This document shows positions 15,601 to 26,700 of a stretch of DNA of 51,957 nucleotides, piece after piece. The notes under the pieces were generated by a model. That model did not search any database. It worked only from the letters and a program-made list of their open reading frames with translations, and was not told the DNA's origin. Positions within the stretch are counted from its first letter, which is position 1; every line of letters starts with the position of its first letter. Made by a program: the position numbers and the translations under genes. The DNA comes from UBA11574 sp964591175 (GTDB lineage Bacteria > Desulfobacterota > Desulfobacteria > Desulfobacterales > UBA11574). Location of the stretch: NCBI GenBank assembly GCA_964591175.1, contig CAZQAF010000016.1, forward strand, positions 1 to 51,957, read 5' to 3'.

Positions 15601-17737
15601 GATCGACCACCCATAACGGCTGGCTTTTGGTTTCATCGAAAAGCCCTTTCGAATCATACACCCGCAGCAAGTATTTCAATTTGTGGACAGGTGCAGAGAA
15701 AGATTCGAACTTCGGCTGCCATTGGGCCATACCGTCAGGATCCATCTTGATGACGGCGACGGGCGTGTCACGGTTGGACTGGTCTTCTTCGAAAACCCGG
15801 ACCTCAGCCCGCTTGATGAAGCTGCGGTAATTGCTGTACATGCGGAAATGCACCAGATTCTCTACAAATGCCGTATCCGCAGAATCATGATATTGGATCG
15901 TACGCGGCCAGGCGGTCACATTCAATCGCGGCTCAAGCTTCAACGTGTCATACTTGAACTGGATATGGGCGTTTTCAAGGGCAACGTCGGTGCAGCGCTG
16001 AACATCCGAGCTGCATTTGCCCGGATCATCGAGCGGTTTTCCGTCCACGGTAATACGCATAAGATTCAGAGCAAAGGGATCGGCCGGATGCACTTCGCGG
16101 GTAAACGGGGTGACCTCCACCCCTTCATAGTCATCGCGAACCATGAGGTCATCATAGACCACCTCCACGGCAACACGCGATATATCGGATTCTATAAAAC
16201 CGGCGTTGACCACGTCATTGGACTGAACATAACCGCGGCCGTCGAACTCCGCCTGCCCCTTCGTCAATCCCATCTGCTTGCTGACGGCATCCATAGCCCG
16301 GCGCGCTCGCGACATGGACAAGCCGATATCATCCCCGTAAATCGCGGCCGTTCGCCGATCCAGGCGTTTGTCGCTCGTATAGCCGATAAACCGCAGACGA
16401 ACGTTGGTCTTGTCACTGATCTCATCCATGATGCCGCGCAGTTTATCGGTATAACCCTCCGGGATAATTGGCTGCCCGTTTTGGAAAAGAATCGGATCGA
16501 TGCCGCCTAACGCCGAATGGTAGACACGGGTGACGGTTTCGGCACCGGGCTCACCCGGGCATAGTTGGGGCTCATCGGGCAGATCCTGGAGCGGATCGTC
16601 GTACCAGAATTCAACTTCAACACGTCGATTCAGCGCCCGACCCTTCTGTGAATCGTTGGTGGCGATGGGCCGAGAGGCGCCCCTGCCCTCGCTATCAATG
16701 GCTGAATTGGGAAGGTCCAAGTCATCCTGTACAGCCAGCGCAACACGCCGGGCCACCGCTTTGGAAAGCCCGACCGGATCGCCGTATATGCGTTTGTCGC
16801 GTCCTTCCAACGGCAGGTTATCCGCATAGGCGATGATCTTTACCAGCGGATTCTGTTTGCCGCGAAGATTGCTCATCGCCTGCCGGATCTGCTGCAGAAA
16901 TTCTTCCGGCACGCCGATCATGCCTTTGTCGTAATGAAGGGGAGGAATCAGGTTCTCAATGCGCGCGCGATGGGAGTGGCCTTCCTTGTAACGCAATTTA
17001 CATACGGTCTCGGTCCGGCAGACCTTGATCTGACGTACTTCACTGGGAACCATAACTTCCTTCTCGGCCGGCTTTTCGCTCACCTCGTCGTACCAGACCT
17101 GTACTTCTACGCGGCGGTTGAGCCGTCGACCTTCCTCTGTTGCATTGCTCGCTACCGGCCGGCTGTCGCCCAGACCTTCGTATGAGATGGCTTCAGGCGG
17201 AAGCTTCAGCGCGCGCTGGCAGAATTCGGCGACGGTGCCCGCGCGTTCACGCGACAGCCCCACGTTGTCGCCGTACTTCGCGATCAGCTCGCCCGTAAGG
17301 CGCTGGGAGTCGGCATGACCGATAAAGTGCAGACGCACATTGGTGCGATCGCTCATGCTGTCGAGGATTTCGCGGAGACGCTTAATGTAATTCTCTGGAA
17401 TTTTCGCTTCACCCGAACCGAAGTGGATGGGTGGAATCAGGTTTTCGAGCTTGATCGTTTTCACATCCTTTTTGACCACTTCACGAATCTCCGTGCGATC
17501 CCCTTCGTTCTTTTCGAATATGGCCGGATCATGGATCCACGATTTAAAGGATTGACCCACCGGCAGGTGCATTTCAGTCTCCTCTCCGAGTGTACCCGCT
17601 TCCCTTACCCCTGATTCCAATCCTGAAGCGGCTTCGCTAAATGCTGCGAGAACAATACAAAAACACAACATCGCGACACCGTGTTTCAAAAAGAATCGTT
17701 TCATTAAGATTAGGATAGGAAACATAGGTTCCTTCAT
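12617..17737 (-). CDS. Outer-membrane protein with three OmpA-like domains and a beta-barrel
   Basis: About 1706 aa, it carries a signal peptide (hydrophobic core HGVAMLCFCIVLAAFSEAAS). Three tandem OmpA-like domains follow at about residues 95-220, 255-385 and 405-530. Each starts with a short strand after PPIHF/PPLHY/DPILF and carries YGD-x-GLS and an RRVEV-type end, except that the third ends SRVAVEV. A middle part with strand-rich repeats leads into a long C-terminal beta-barrel (from about residue 845). The protein ends in a phenylalanine (INLIGKF), as outer-membrane barrels usually do. Start choice is uncertain. The ATG at 17735-17737, 4 nt after the giant gene's stop, has GGAAAGAG upstream; an ATG at 17702-17704 gives a cleaner signal peptide but has no ribosome binding site. 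It likely holds the giant surface protein in the outer membrane and grips peptidoglycan. Confidence 0.87.
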   Translation of the reverse strand: MKEPMFPILILMKRFFLKHGVAMLCFCIVLAAFSEAASGLESGVREAGTLGEETEMHLPVGQSFKSWIHDPAIFEKNEGDRTEIREVVKKDVKTIKLENLIPPIHFGSGEAKIPENYIKRLREILDSMSDRTNVRLHFIGHADSQRLTGELIAKYGDNVGLSRERAGTVAEFCQRALKLPPEAISYEGLGDSRPVASNATEEGRRLNRRVEVQVWYDEVSEKPAEKEVMVPSEVRQIKVCRTETVCKLRYKEGHSHRARIENLIPPLHYDKGMIGVPEEFLQQIRQAMSNLRGKQNPLVKIIAYADNLPLEGRDKRIYGDPVGLSKAVARRVALAVQDDLDLPNSAIDSEGRGASRPIATNDSQKGRALNRRVEVEFWYDDPLQDLPDEPQLCPGEPGAETVTRVYHSALGGIDPILFQNGQPIIPEGYTDKLRGIMDEISDKTNVRLRFIGYTSDKRLDRRTAAIYGDDIGLSMSRARRAMDAVSKQMGLTKGQAEFDGRGYVQSNDVVNAGFIESDISRVAVEVVYDDLMVRDDYEGVEVTPFTREVHPADPFALNLMRITVDGKPLDDPGKCSSDVQRCTDVALENAHIQFKYDTLKLEPRLNVTAWPRTIQYHDSADTAFVENLVHFRMYSNYRSFIKRAEVRVFEEDQSNRDTPVAVIKMDPDGMAQWQPKFESFSAPVHKLKYLLRVYDSKGLFDETKSQPLWVVDHIDAPAAKTNFRKELLAGYGESRIAVHNIPLKGGTVQTLGTEIPKGHKVWLAGYAVPVDDKGSFAAEEILPEGMQTVEVAVLDKFGSGKLYLRDLAMKKSDWFTVGIADLTASANKTDGPAELLAPDKPQYSDDFSAQGRLAFYTNGKFKNGWSLTASADTREGPLDEIFSNFLDKSPDALFRRIDPDYHYPTFGDDSTVEEDAPTLGKFYMKMKKEKTYGLWGNFKIAYTDNDLAHVDRGLYGANLHYQPLGTTSFGEPRLLVDGFAADPGTVAGRDEFRGTDGSLYFLRRQDILEGSERLRIEVRDKDSGMVLGVKNLTPVLDYDIDYLQGRILLAQPLPSTANDGMLVSTESITGNPVYLVARYEFTPGFDDPNTMAVGGRVHYWVSDHVKIGVTADRDEEEDIENSLGGADVTIRKSAASWIRLEAGRTRGPGLLTTTSNDGGFNFDTSDSMNNSEVDAWAYRVDGSVGFKDFFENGRGKATFYFQDLEAGYSAPGKATANDLAQYGGTADLPVTDRLGVRAKIDKQVQPEGLETEDGELDVNYQLDEHWTLSSGARHDSRNDNSAVVPATQEEGDRTDAVARLKYDSRARWSTYGFVQETIQKSGNREDNGRIGAGGSLRMTDRFNIVGEVSDGDQGTGGKLGTEYLYSDRTTLYSNYTLENERSDNGLLARKGNMATGFRTRYSDSGSVYFEERYTHGDVPTGLTHSTGIKLVAFDRFNFGANVDLGTLKDPYTSAKLERTALAVSAGYGFDRLKIASAMEYRIDNIQQPDTSFSKRTSWLLKNSLKCQLSEDWRLIGKLNYAASESSMGDSYSGDYTEAVLGYAYRPVQDDRLNALVKYTYFYNVPASDQISGTNTAADFVQRSHIISMDAMYDLTSQWTVGGKYAYRYGQVAQDRENPEFFDSRAHLLVLRADWHFIFRWDVLIEGRMLDLPDAQDSRSGVLLGIYRQMGNHIKVGAGYNFSDFSDDLTQLDYRHQGLFINLIGKF

Positions 17738-17741
17738 TTCG

Positions 17742-20700
17742 TTATCTCTTTCCAGCCACCGGCGCCCCGCGACGCCAGAAAATTTCCGTTTCAATGGTCA
17801 GCCGGTAGCCACCGCCGGATTGCTCCCACTGACCCTCGATTTCTTTCTTCAGTGCATCAAGACGGTCCTGCACCAAGCCTTTGCGTTCAACATCGGCAAG
17901 ATATGACAGGCGCAGCACGGACGGCGCCTTCTTCAGCACTTCAAGCAATCGTGCGATCTTGGGGGTCCACTGCAGCCGCAGTTGGGTTGTATTCGGCTTA
18001 AACACCCCATCGGCGATATCGATACGCACCACATGGTGGATGGTCGCGCCGAAGTCAAAGCGCAGCATCTTCCCGCGGGTGGCCCGCTGAACGCGCGGAT
18101 TTTCGGTCGTCATACGATAGCCGCTCGGCAAAGTGCGTTCATCCAGCTTGAGGATGAAATTGCTGCCGCGGTCCTCGTCAGGCACTGCCGCGCAGGTAAT
18201 ATGGAAACGACCATATTTATCGGATGTGGCAATCAGACCCCGTACCGTCACCACACGAACGCCGGGCAGGCCTTTTTCGCCCTTGTCCTGGTGACCGTTC
18301 AGATTGCGATCGTCGAACACCTTGCCGATCACATCGGTGCAATCAAAGGTCGGGTCGGGAATAACCCTCACGGTAGCGGTCGCTTCCGCAGAGACGGCAC
18401 TGTTGGTGGCGGTGTTGAGCACAAAGGCCCGGTTCACGTATTCGTCTTCGGTGACACCGGAACCTACGACCAGCAGCAATTTGATCGTATATTTCTGATT
18501 CACCTGTAGTTGGAGATTGTTCCAGGTCAGTTCCCGCCCATTGACCGCAGGTTCGGCAGGTGCGCCGTCCAGGCGGGCGGAACCGGCCACATATTTGAAT
18601 CCGGCCGGAAAACGATCGACAATACTGATGTCATACAGCGGGACACCGTACACATTGGTCACGGTAATCGTATACGGCACCAACGATCCCCGGGTCACAT
18701 TGGTCAAGGGGGAGGTCTTTGTAATGGCCACGGCCCCATTCAGTTCGGGATCGATGGGAATGAAATTGTTGAATATTTGACTCTGCCCGGGCACGGCTCC
18801 ATTGCCTAGCAAGAGATGCATATGATAGACGGTACCCGCTGTTCGCGGCTGAACCGTCGGCGGAGGTACTTCCGCCGAAGCGACGGCCTCACAGTATTCG
18901 ATCGTGGCCGGCACTGCATCATTTGTACTGCCGGGGCAGGCCGGCACGGAGAACGCTGCCGTGGCGGCATCACTGGCCGGCGGTATGATTTGGGACGGCA
19001 TGGACATGTAGCCGGTCGCCGGTGGCGTCACCTGGATGAGGTAGTCAGCGCCTGCCGGACAGGCCGCATTGCTGAAGTTCAAGTCAAACTTGTAAAAACC
19101 ATCCAGGGCCGTAACCTGATTCTGTTGGGCCGGGTCATCGAAGCACTGGCTTGGCAGGGCTGCTCCGGTGGCCGCGTTCAGCAATGTCACCCTGGCGCCG
19201 GCAATGGGTTCACGGCCCACTGAATTGTACACCGCGCCATTGGGCCAGAGCGGCAGATTCAGATTTTGCAGATTGGCCCCCGAGGACACGGCAATGGCAC
19301 TGATCCGCTGCGGACCGTCGGTAAACGGCGAATCCGCGTAACCCAGCGATGGGGTATTCGCCCCGGCGCCTGCCGCACGGAAGCGAAGTTCATATTGATC
19401 GGCGGTACCGGCGTTGGGCACCAGACCGCTCAGCCGGTACAGGCCATTGGCATCGGTGGTCACCGTGTGGACCAACTGGTTATTGCGATAAAGCGCGACC
19501 GACCAGCCATCGAGTAGCCGTTCGTTGCTGTCACAGAGCTTGTCCAGGTCCGCGTCATGCCAGACCTCACCGTTGAGGCTGGCGCTGCCCGGAATGCCGC
19601 CCACGTCAATGGATACACTGGCCGAATCGGATTGTGTAGGATCGTTCCAGCGAACCACGCCGGTATTGGTGATGGTTGTCCCGATGGCAAGTGCCGGGTT
19701 GATCTGCACGCGAAAACGCACGACCGCGCTGGCACCCGGCGGCAGATCACCATATTGTGCTGCATAATCCGCGGTGAGGATCGAACCCGCATAGCTGACC
19801 CCGGCAATTGAACCGTTCAGGGTACCTGAACCGGCCACATAGGTCACCTGATCGCCCAGGGGCGGATTCAGGTTATCGCTGATCACGACGCGGATAGCAG
19901 GCAGGCTGCCGTTGTTGGTTACGCGGATCACGTACTCCATTTGACCGCCGGCCTCGGCTGCACCGCCGCCGACGATCTGCACCTGTTTGGTCACCGTAAG
20001 CAGTTGGGCATCTCCCACGACAACGACGGTGGGTTGGTTGCCGTTGGACGGCACGCCGTCCGCATCGGTGAGCCCTATCGGCAATTCATTGGAAGCCACG
20101 CTGCCCTGGTTGCTGATGAGAGTCCCCGTGGACACGCCCATATTAACCCGTACATCGAAAGTGATCGTTGCGCTGTTGCCACTCGAGATAATACCGGCAC
20201 CGGGATTGTCGTCGGAATTCACCGACAGACCGGCGATGAGCGGCGATACGCCGCCGTCAGAACCCGGCGACGCACCGTTCAGGCGAAGGGAATTGGCCAC
20301 ATAAACGGTATTGGCGGGCACGGCGTCGGTAAGCACCACGCCCGTGGCCGGAATGGCGCCGAAGTTGCTGACAACGATGGTATAGCGCAGCACGTCGCCC
20401 GGATCGACGATCCCCGGCGAGCCTAAATCCTCTTGGATCTGTACGGTCTTGTGGGCGTAAAGCAGCGGCAGATTGCCTACGATATTGCGGGTCGGGTCGT
20501 CGGGAATCGGCGTGTTGGGATCATCGGAGGGCTGTTCGGGCTGCGGGCCGCTCCCGGCGCCGCTGCCGCTCACAAAGCCCTGGTTCTCGATGATCAAGCC
20601 GTTCATTGCGTTGGGGTCTACGACCACGTCGAAGGTCACCGTGGCGACATTGTTCGCCCCGGCCGTTGCATCGGCCCGCAGGTAGCCGGCCGTAGCGTTT

Positions 20701-23700
20701 TCCGGCGCGTGGAGCAGGATGCCGGTTTGCAGTGGACTGACGCCGGGGCTCGAATCGGCCACGGCTTGTCCGTTGAGGGTCGTACTGCCGGCCACATAGG
20801 TGGTGTTGGCCGGGGTGTAGTCCCGCAGACGCACATCCACGGCATCTTCACTGCCGATGTTTTTGATGGTGAGGGTGTACCGCAATGTTTCACCGGCCAT
20901 CAAAACGGTAGCATCCCCCGACATGACGGTTGAGATCTTCTTGACTTCAAAGCGCGGCGACGAGGCAATCAACGTCTGGGTGGGATCCGTGTCGCCGGCC
21001 ACATTGGGATCGTCGGACAAAGTTTGGTTCAGGTTTTCCGAGACCAGCTCGGCCTGGTTGAGTACTACGGTTCCGCTGGTGATCACCGGCGCGAGCCTGA
21101 CCTCGAATACGATCTCCATCGTGTCATTGGATTCACCCTGGGCACCGATGCTGAGATTGGCGACATTTAACAATCCCGTGCCGTGCGTGCCGCCCGACGC
21201 ACTGGTGCCTGACGTATCGGCACCCGCGGGTACGCTGATCAGGTTGAGACTGCCGGAAGCGAAGGCCGGCACGGCATTGAGCCGATCGACTTCATCCACC
21301 ACAGAAAAAGACGATAGCCCCACCGGCCCGTTGTTGCTCAGCCGGATGGTGTAACGCAGGATATCACCCGGACTGGCATTGCTGCCCGGATTCTGACCGG
21401 TCGTCATATTCTGCACGGACTTTTCGAACGTCAGGATCGGCGCTTCGGCAGTGACGATGTGGCGGTCCTCATGATCGAGTGTTCCCGGCGTGCCGTCACT
21501 CAGTGTGCGGTTGAAGATACGCGGTGCGGCGCCGGCCTCATTCGGATCCGCGCTGTACCATCGCGTCGCACCAGCGACATTGGTCAGCGTGATGCCGTTT
21601 TCCGTGGAAGGATCCAGTGCCGCGTCGTAGTGGACGATCAGGCGCTGATCGGGCCCTATACCGCCGGCATGCGACAACAGATTAAAATGCCATTCACAGG
21701 TGGGATCCCCGTCGAAGCTTATGGTAAAGTCGGTGTCCTGAACCAGTGGATCGGAGACCGTTGTTATCCCGTCAGCCTGGAAAATCCGGGCGGTCACATT
21801 GGTCGGGCCCACATCGCACATGCCGCCGGTTGCTTGATGGGGCATGCGATCCAAAATGACGGGATTCCAAGCCGCACCCGTGTTCGGGTTGTGTACGTTC
21901 AGAGTGAAGGTTGCCGGCGTGCCCGACTGCATGGTGGCCGGGCCGGTTTTTTCCAATGTGAGTATTTCCGCACCGACGATGGTCATATTGTCGGTGGTAT
22001 CCGAGCCGCCGGAAGTCCGGGTCGTGGGGTCGTTGCTAATCTGGTTGTAGGTGTAGTCGGCGGTGTTGTTGAACTGAAGTCCAACGACGTTCGTCGCCGT
22101 ATTAGCCAGCACCACCATTACATCGATGACAATTTGTTCGCCGGCCGGGATGTCGATACCGGTGGTGGTATCTTCGATCACGAGGTTGGTGGCACTGCCG
22201 GTATTTACCGGGGTCCATGGTTGGGAGCCGGAAACTTTGGTGACACTGACAAAGACCAGGTCCGCAGCCGAAGCGCTCAGGTCGTCGAGAATGCGCACAT
22301 CGTGAAGGGCTGTATCATGGGGCGCCGCCGGCACGGTAATGCGATAGGTGAACGGCTCGCCCACGGAAACAGTGAGCACCGCCGGGTTGGCTTTATTCAG
22401 GGCACCGGGTGTGGCTGTCGTGAATGTGACAGTGGCGACGTTGCTGGGCCCGTAGGTTTGGCGTTCTCCGTTAACATTCCCCTGGGTCGGAATATCTTCG
22501 TCGTCCAGGGAATAGTAGTGCTGTACCTGGGCCGCGTTAGTAAGGGTCAGTCCGGCGCCGATGTCGGTATCGGCCTGCACCTGATAGACGATGCGCAGGG
22601 TATCGCCGGCCGGAATGGTATATTGATCGGCCACGCCCGTGTCGAAGTTCCAGGTGGCAACACCGGTGGCGGCATCGTAAACCGGCGCAAGATTCGTCCA
22701 TACGGCGCCGGACAGCAGTTGCATGCTGACGGTCGTGACGGTGGCCGCACCGTTACGCATCCCCGCGGGAATAACGTCCGTGAGCAGCGTGTCATAGGCT
22801 GGTGCTCCACCGCTGTTGGCGATGTCGACGGTGTAGGTGACAATTTCGTTGGCGGCCAGCACCGTATCGCCGCCCGCGGCCACGGCGGATTTGGTCACCG
22901 TGAGATCGGGCTGCACGACAGTGATCGATGCGTTGTCCGTTCGGGTCGTCGCCGGACCGGCAGCGGTTTCATAGTCCATGTTGACCGTATTGGTAAGCGT
23001 GGTGGTGGCCCCATGGGCAATGCCGGCGTCCGGAAGGATACGCGCGCGATATATGATGACCAGGCTATCCGTGGTTGGATCGCCGAAGGGATTATTGACA
23101 ATATCGCCGATGTTCCATGTCAAGGTGCCGGTTTGTCCGGCTGCCGGCACGTTGGATGATGAGATGGCGGCATAGGCAAAGTTGGAACCCGGTCCTGTGG
23201 CGGGCGAAGTATAGTTTGCGGTCGTGTCGCCGTTGATGCTCACGGTATCGACAAAAGCCATGCCGCCGGGCAGCGTGTCCTGAACCCGCAGGTTGCGCGT
23301 CAATCCGCCGGACAGATTGATCGACAAACGATACGTGATAAAATCGCCGATGCGGGCAACGGCATCCGCGGCCGTGCTCCACGGTGCGCTATCGAAGGTG
23401 TCTGCGGAAACGGTCTTGTCGATGCTGTTGTTATCAACGGTTGTGGTAGTGGCGACCGCCGGACCGGTACAGTAATCATTGGGTGCAGTCCAATTGGGGC
23501 ACCCGTCACCGGTACGTTCGTCGCTGCTCGCACCGTCCAGAGAGGTCCAGTCAACCATCACGCTGTTGCTGAGATCAATGCCGGCCTCTTCTACGACCAC
23601 CCGGTATGTCAGGACCAGGGACCGGCCCACGGGGATATCCAGGCTGCCGTCGCCATTGCCCCGCCCCCAGACCAGCGGACCATCCGGGGCATTGGCCGGG

Positions 23701-26700
23701 GTCGCGACGAAGCCTGCCGCCGGCGCGCCGTTGATCAAGGCCGTGGGGGTAAAGCCCGTGTAAAGCGACAATTCCGACGGCAGGGTATCGACCACATTGA
23801 CGTCATACGCCGTTGAGGTACCGCTGTTGAGCACGGCAACGACATATTCGAGCAAATCACCCCCACTGGGCGGGTCTGCGGGCTGCTTGCCAGGTGTTAC
23901 GTTGCTCACCGTCTTGGTTGCCGTGAGAACAGGCTCGACCACGGTGACTGCCGCGGTATCATCCGTCAGCGTCACTTGGGCACCGGTCTCGCCGTGGGTA
24001 TAATTCAGCACTGCACCGTTCTGCAAAGTGTCACCACTGTCCGTGACAAGGTCATTGTTGACGCGGGCGAAATATTGGATGCGAATAAGCGGATCAATGG
24101 CATTTTGGGTCGTGTCGTTCTCTGTCTGGGTGACCACCGTACCGATATCCCAAATTGCATTGCCGCTGGAACCATCCGCCGGGAAGGCATTGAAGGCCGT
24201 CTCTCCTGCTGCCTGACCGTTGACGGTCGCAATACCTTGGAAAGTATAGGTGATGTCGAATCCGGCGTTGTTGGCCAGCAGATAACTCACACCGGCGGCA
24301 TTCAGGCTGTCCGTGACAATGATGTTGCGGGACGTGCCTTCGGGAAGATGGATATCGATTTGGAAATTTTTGTACTTACCGATGGCGGGGATCACGGCCG
24401 GATCGAGATCGGTTTTGTTAAACGTAACCGCCGGAACCGTAACCTGGCTGCCGGCCGTGGTTTCATAGTCATTGACGGCGTCACCGGCATTGGGCAGTGC
24501 GCCGATGCGCATGCCGGTTTGGCTGCCGTCGGCGCCGATCGTTCCGGTGCTGTTGAGGGCGGTTGTATTACCGGGCAGCGACGTCCAACTGGCCTGAATG
24601 GTATTGTCCAATACTTCCTGGGGTTGAGCGCCGGTGTCGACACTAATCTCGAAGGTAAATGTGCGGGTTTCACCCGGTGCAACGGCAAATTTCGGATTGG
24701 CAGCGTTCCAACTGAAAATCGGCCGGTTGGCACCAAGCGTCGCAGTATCGATATTGTCCGGCGGGTCGGCTCCGCCCACATTGCCCAGGAATGTCAGATG
24801 ACCGACCGCCGCCAAATCGTCGAGCACACGCAGATTATATGCGGTTGCCGTGCCGGTATTTTCGGCGGCCACGGTCACCGTCAGAATATCCCCGGCATCG
24901 GCATTGGCCACGGCAAATGTCTTGGTCAGGCTGATGCGCGGTTCGTGAACCTGCACGTCGACCTGGCCGAAATCAATGGAGACCAGGCTGCCGGTTTCAT
25001 CGATATACCGGGCGAAGGTTTGGGTCGCCGGAACACCGTTGGAAACGATATCGCCGTCATTTGTTCCCGAGGTGTTTTCGACCCGGGCAATGAACCCGAT
25101 CTCGAAATCATATCGATTGCCAATTCCGGCGGTACCTTGGGTCACGCGCTGATCGCCGAAATTCCATTCGACGGTGGTGCCGCTGCAAGTGGGTGTAATG
25201 ATGCCGCCGGGCACGAAGCCGGCTGCCGAATAGGGCGCAGCATTCAGATTGACGGCCGGGGCTTCGCTGCAGCGCATTCCCGCGGGTAATTCGTCCCGGA
25301 TCACGAAGTTGCGCAACAACGCCACCGGAAGCAGCGTGTTCAGCCGGTACTCGATTTCTTCGCCGACGGACACGCCTTGCGTGGTCGGGCCCGAGACCGC
25401 CGGTGTATTCGACAAACGCGCGATGGTCTTGGGTTGCGTGGCGACCGGAATGATCCGCACGGCGGCAGAGGCCTGCTGAGAGGTGTAGACACGCGCGCCG
25501 CCTTTATCGCTGTTGGGCTGCTGCGGCGCACTCTGATGGCCGGATACCCCCTCGAGACTGTCATACGTCGCATCCGCCGCATTGGTAAACGTCTGCAGCG
25601 GCGCCGCATCATCGTCGTAATCGACACGGTAGTACAATTGGACGGACTGGCCCGGATCGATGCGCTGCAACACATTGCTGTTGGTGTAAGAAAAAGTGAT
25701 TACCGCCGGTGTGCCGTTTTTAACGGTATTATCGCTGATCACCCCTTCTCCGTCGGTGTCGGCACCGCCGCTGGAACCATCGCCGTCGTTATCCAGACCA
25801 TCGGTGGCAAAAGGCAGTACGTAGGAAAGATCGCTGGCATCGAGGCGGTCGGTCACGGTAACGTCATAGGCCGGGGCACGCTGAACGCCGCCGCTGCTCG
25901 CCTCGTTGGTGAGCGTAATGCGATAGATATATGAATTATAGGCATCGCCGTCATCGGCCAGCGGAACAAAATGAGAGCATCCTGTCCCGGTTCCGTATAA
26001 AGATTCGTTACATACTTCCTTAACAACGTTGATGTGCGGCTCGGTAACGGTGAGATCGAAACGGCGCACACTTTCGCGCGGATAGCCCACGGTGTTGGGA
26101 CCCAAATCATAGGTCTCGAGCTGGGCCGTAGCATCGTTATCGAAAATGGCTTGAAAATACGAATTGAGAACATTCGTACTTGGTGCAGCATGTTGATTCG
26201 GCGCCGCACTGGTATCGATGGGATCGTTCAGCAGGCGCGATGTCATATCCGCTCGGAACCACTGGTCCTTTATCGTGATGCGCTGGGCCGACGGGTTGAA
26301 GGTCCAATTCATCCAGTCCGGCCCGGCAACCTCATCCAGCGGCGCCAGACCCGGCGGGTTGAGGCTGATGCTCTGAATGGCGCTGGTGCTGGCGGTATAC
26401 GGATCGGTTGATGAGATATAACCCTGGCCATCCGGCAGTTGATCGATGACTTTGATGTTCTGTACGGCAATCAAGGCGAAACCCGGAGTCTGAAAACCGA
26501 ACCAGCCGCCGGCTTCGATATGAAATGAACACTCTTCGCCGATTTGAACCTGGGTGTCCGGAAGGCCCGTGGGCGGTGGGTTGTTTTCCGTACAGGTGCC
26601 GACTTGCGATTTAAGCAGGTTAAAACCGATGACGCGCGAACGAATGCCGTCCAGGCTGTAATTGTTGGCTGCATCAATGCCGCCATCTGCTCTTGGATTG

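Noticed and set aside
12833..16510. Other long antisense frames opposite the OmpA/barrel gene
   Set aside because: These are covered by a gene with clear domains; their translations have no coherent family features or ribosome binding sites.
21459..23159. A 566-codon plus-strand open frame opposite the giant gene
   Set aside because: It lies wholly antisense to the DUF11 repeat gene, has low-complexity Gly/Arg/His-rich sequence and no recognisable domain. GC-rich coding sequence often leaves such antisense frames open.
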